A stretch of 50,919 bases of DNA, from the NCBI GenBank assembly GCA_000406005.1, contig ASZN01000041.1, positions 1 through 50,919 of the forward strand, read 5' to 3'. The notes under the pieces are model-generated. The model was given only the letters and a program-made list of their open reading frames with translations, had not been told where the DNA came from and searched no databases. Source of the DNA: Candidatus Poribacteria bacterium WGA-3G (lineage in GTDB: Bacteria > Poribacteria > WGA-4E > WGA-3G). Below are positions 49,609 through 50,919 of the stretch, in pieces. The position numbers and the translations under genes are program-made. Position 1 is the first letter of the stretch. Each line of letters starts with the position of its first letter.

Positions 49609-49666
49609 CTCTGAAATTCCTCTCCTGCTTATAGGGTGTTGACAAAGTATGTCCTTGTTATACCAT

Positions 49667-49856
49667 TTCTAAATAAACGCCTGTCATTAACAAAAAACCG
49701 GCTCGTAGTTGCGCAATTCTGCGGCGTACTCGACCAAATGCGATCTGCATTATTGCGCTCTTATATTTCGATGCCTCTTCTAAATAAACGCCTGTCATTA
49801 ACAAAAAACCGGCTCGTAGTTGCGCAATTCATTGCGCTCTTATATTTCGATGCCTC
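49667..49856. repeat. Two direct copies of an ~80-bp unit, one with a 32-bp insertion
   Basis: Copy 1 is 49667-49777 and copy 2 is 49778-49856. They are identical in their shared parts; copy 1 has an extra segment after TTGCGCAATTC. The left end joins the MITE-type end ATACCATTTCT (49660-49670). The words TACCATTTCT..ATAA.CG..TGTCAT also occur at 19137-19163. Confidence 0.88.
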
Positions 49857-49860
49857 ATAG

Positions 49861-50258
49861 AATTCCAAAATCTCTATAATGCAACTTTATTTTTTGGATT
49901 TGGTATTAGAACTTGCTAATGCATAGGCAACAATATACCACTTTTGCGAGGTCCCGTCAAGAGAGGAATATTCGGTTTTCTCAATGTTTTGGAACGGAAT
50001 GTGAAGTTCATCGTAACGCTAATAGACGCTATAACGATTTAATTGTAACTTTAGCGGGTCCATGATAAAATATAGTAAAGTCTGAAGATATGTTTACACG
50101 CTGACAGACAATATCCCCCTATACCCCATTGCAGGGTTTTTGCTGGGGTGTTTCTTCAGGGTTTGGAACCCCGCCACTGTAAAGGTAATTACGGGATTTA
50201 CTATAATAATAGAGGAAAAAGGGAGATATTCCTAAATAGTTTTTTTCCTATGTTTTTC
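49861..50258. other. Gene-free AT-rich stretch upstream of the IS607 recombinase
   Basis: No gene. It contains TATAGTAAA (about 50071) and TTTACTATA (about 50197) in inverted orientation, and an ACCCC...GGGGT hairpin near 50122-50148. The word TTTTTGCTGGGGTGT at 50137 is also found at about 15405. The stretch may hold the left end of the IS607-type element. Confidence 0.45.
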
Positions 50259-50287
50259 TTGATAAGTCTATGTTTCTGTGGTATAAT
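50259..50287 (+). promoter_or_regulatory. Promoter of the IS607 recombinase, leaderless arrangement
   Basis: TTGATA (50259-50264), 17-bp spacer, TATAAT (50282-50287) with extended TGG. The ATG at 50294 lies where transcription should begin. Confidence 0.75.
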
Positions 50288-50293
50288 TATAGC

Positions 50294-50899
50294 ATGAAAC
50301 ACTATAAGACACCCCGAGAAACATCGGAGATTCTCGGTATTTCTATAGATAGACTCCGACGCTTAGCAGAGAACGGCACCATCTCTACTATTAGGACGCC
50401 TGGGGGACAAAGGCGTTATGACGTGCAGGGTTACCTTGATGCGCAAACCGAAACAACTCTTACTACCATTGGATACTGCCGAGTTCGTGGAAAATCGCAG
50501 TCAGACGATCTTGGGTCCCAAGTCGCCTACTTGCAAAGACACTACCCGGAAGCAGAAATCATCAAAGACTTCGGTAGCGGTATCAACTTCAAGAGAAAAG
50601 GGCTTAGAACCCTATTGGAACGCATCTTGCGGGGCGATAAACTCAGGATTGTTGTTGCCCATCGGGATCGACTCGCCCGTTTCGGCGGCGAAGTCATACA
50701 GTTCTTGGTCGAACAAAACGGTGGCGAAGTCGTGGTTCTCAACGAAACTGTTTACAGTCCAGAAGAAGAACTCGCAACCGATCTCCTCGCAATACTCCAC
50801 GTGTTTTCCTATAGAATGCCCGGACTCCGGCGATACCGTGACCAAATCAAGGAAGATAGAAATCTTTCCAACAACAGAACAGAAGGCGATGCTGAGTAA
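50294..50899 (+). CDS. tnpA: IS607-type serine recombinase (TnpA), catalytic Ser replaced by Arg
   Basis: 201 residues from ATG 50294; an upstream start at 50270 would fall inside the promoter. The N-terminal MerR-like helix-turn-helix is YKTPRETSEILGISIDRLRR, with RTPGGQRRYDV as the wing. The serine-recombinase domain follows: GYCRVRGKSQSDDLGSQ, where the family has Y-[AC]-R-V-S-[ST]; the nucleophile Ser is CGT (Arg) here, one base from AGT. Other conserved parts, AHRDRLARFG and EELATDLLAILHVFSYRMPG, are intact. IS607 elements normally encode TnpB just downstream; the window ends 20 nt later, so that cannot be checked. The enzyme as read should not cut DNA. Confidence 0.9.
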   Translation: MKHYKTPRETSEILGISIDRLRRLAENGTISTIRTPGGQRRYDVQGYLDAQTETTLTTIGYCRVRGKSQSDDLGSQVAYLQRHYPEAEIIKDFGSGINFKRKGLRTLLERILRGDKLRIVVAHRDRLARFGGEVIQFLVEQNGGEVVVLNETVYSPEEELATDLLAILHVFSYRMPGLRRYRDQIKEDRNLSNNRTEGDAE

Positions 50900-50919
50900 G
50901 TGGTTTGGCACTTCACGAT

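Noticed and set aside
49636..49860. 74-codon frame in the direct repeats
   Set aside because: Its internal protein repeat only mirrors the DNA duplication, and it has no ribosome site or domain.
50294..50919. TnpB and guide-RNA gene of an IS607 element
   Set aside because: The window ends 20 nt after the recombinase stop, so neither can be seen.

Overview
The window looks like bacterial accessory-rich chromosome from a Gram-negative, sponge/marine-type lineage; the mix of a bacterial STT3 homologue, a CotH-like kinase, WD40 remnants, an ECF sigma/anti-sigma pair, an oligopeptide ABC operon and many small 'taggctgttagccta'-type palindromes is most reminiscent of Candidatus Poribacteria. That assignment is an inference from gene content, not something the sequence proves. 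Sigma70-type promoters with 17-bp spacers and AGGAGG-type ribosome sites are easy to see. No rRNA, tRNA or CRISPR array was found.

Layout. 1-2.4 kb: a divergent secreted-protein gene cut by the window edge, a cupin and an M20 peptidase. 2.4-8.4 kb: small unknown genes, an acidic unknown protein, an STT3-family oligosaccharyltransferase with a one-base frameshift, a CotH-like protein, a frameshifted PulC/PilP-like protein and a WD40 relic. 8.4-11.4 kb: an ABC-type ATPase plus TOPRIM-like partner (candidate two-gene defence module), an RNHCP zinc protein and an OmpA-domain protein. 11.4-15.4 kb: beta-barrel-like exported protein, rpiA, an AstE/aspartoacylase-family enzyme on a leaderless promoter, and Xaa-Pro aminopeptidase with a TTG start.

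15.4-26.9 kb is a partly decayed defence island: an orphan MNT nucleotidyltransferase, a SNF2/DUF3883 protein lacking its second helicase lobe, a broken SMC-like ATPase, a DUF1156 DNA methylase (TTG start), a MITE carrying four 40-bp tandem units, a coiled-coil protein with a 23-residue membrane peptide, an MNT/HEPN pair whose toxin is cut by an amber codon, and a DUF499 ATPase. 26.9-29.5 kb: HEAT-like protein, methyltransferase, ECF sigma factor and anti-sigma with terminator.

29.7-36.9 kb is an opp/dpp-type peptide transporter operon interrupted by a single-chain MNT-HEPN fusion; its first permease gene starts at ATA instead of ATG. After an SDR dehydrogenase (37.1 kb), 37.9-48.6 kb is a second, intact-looking defence island: a 789-residue zinc-ribbon/PD-(D/E)XK-like protein, a type III restriction subunit, an Mrr-like nuclease, a type III modification subunit, and coupled to it by overlapping codons a GHKL ATPase with STAS domain, a DUF4325 STAS-like protein and a PIN nuclease. 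That last trio is the best candidate in the window for an undescribed system. The window closes with an acetamidase/formamidase, direct repeats and an IS607-type recombinase whose catalytic serine is replaced by arginine.

The number of single-base lesions (two clear frameshifts, an amber codon, a lost ATG, a missing serine) is striking and should be read with the possibility of assembly error in mind.
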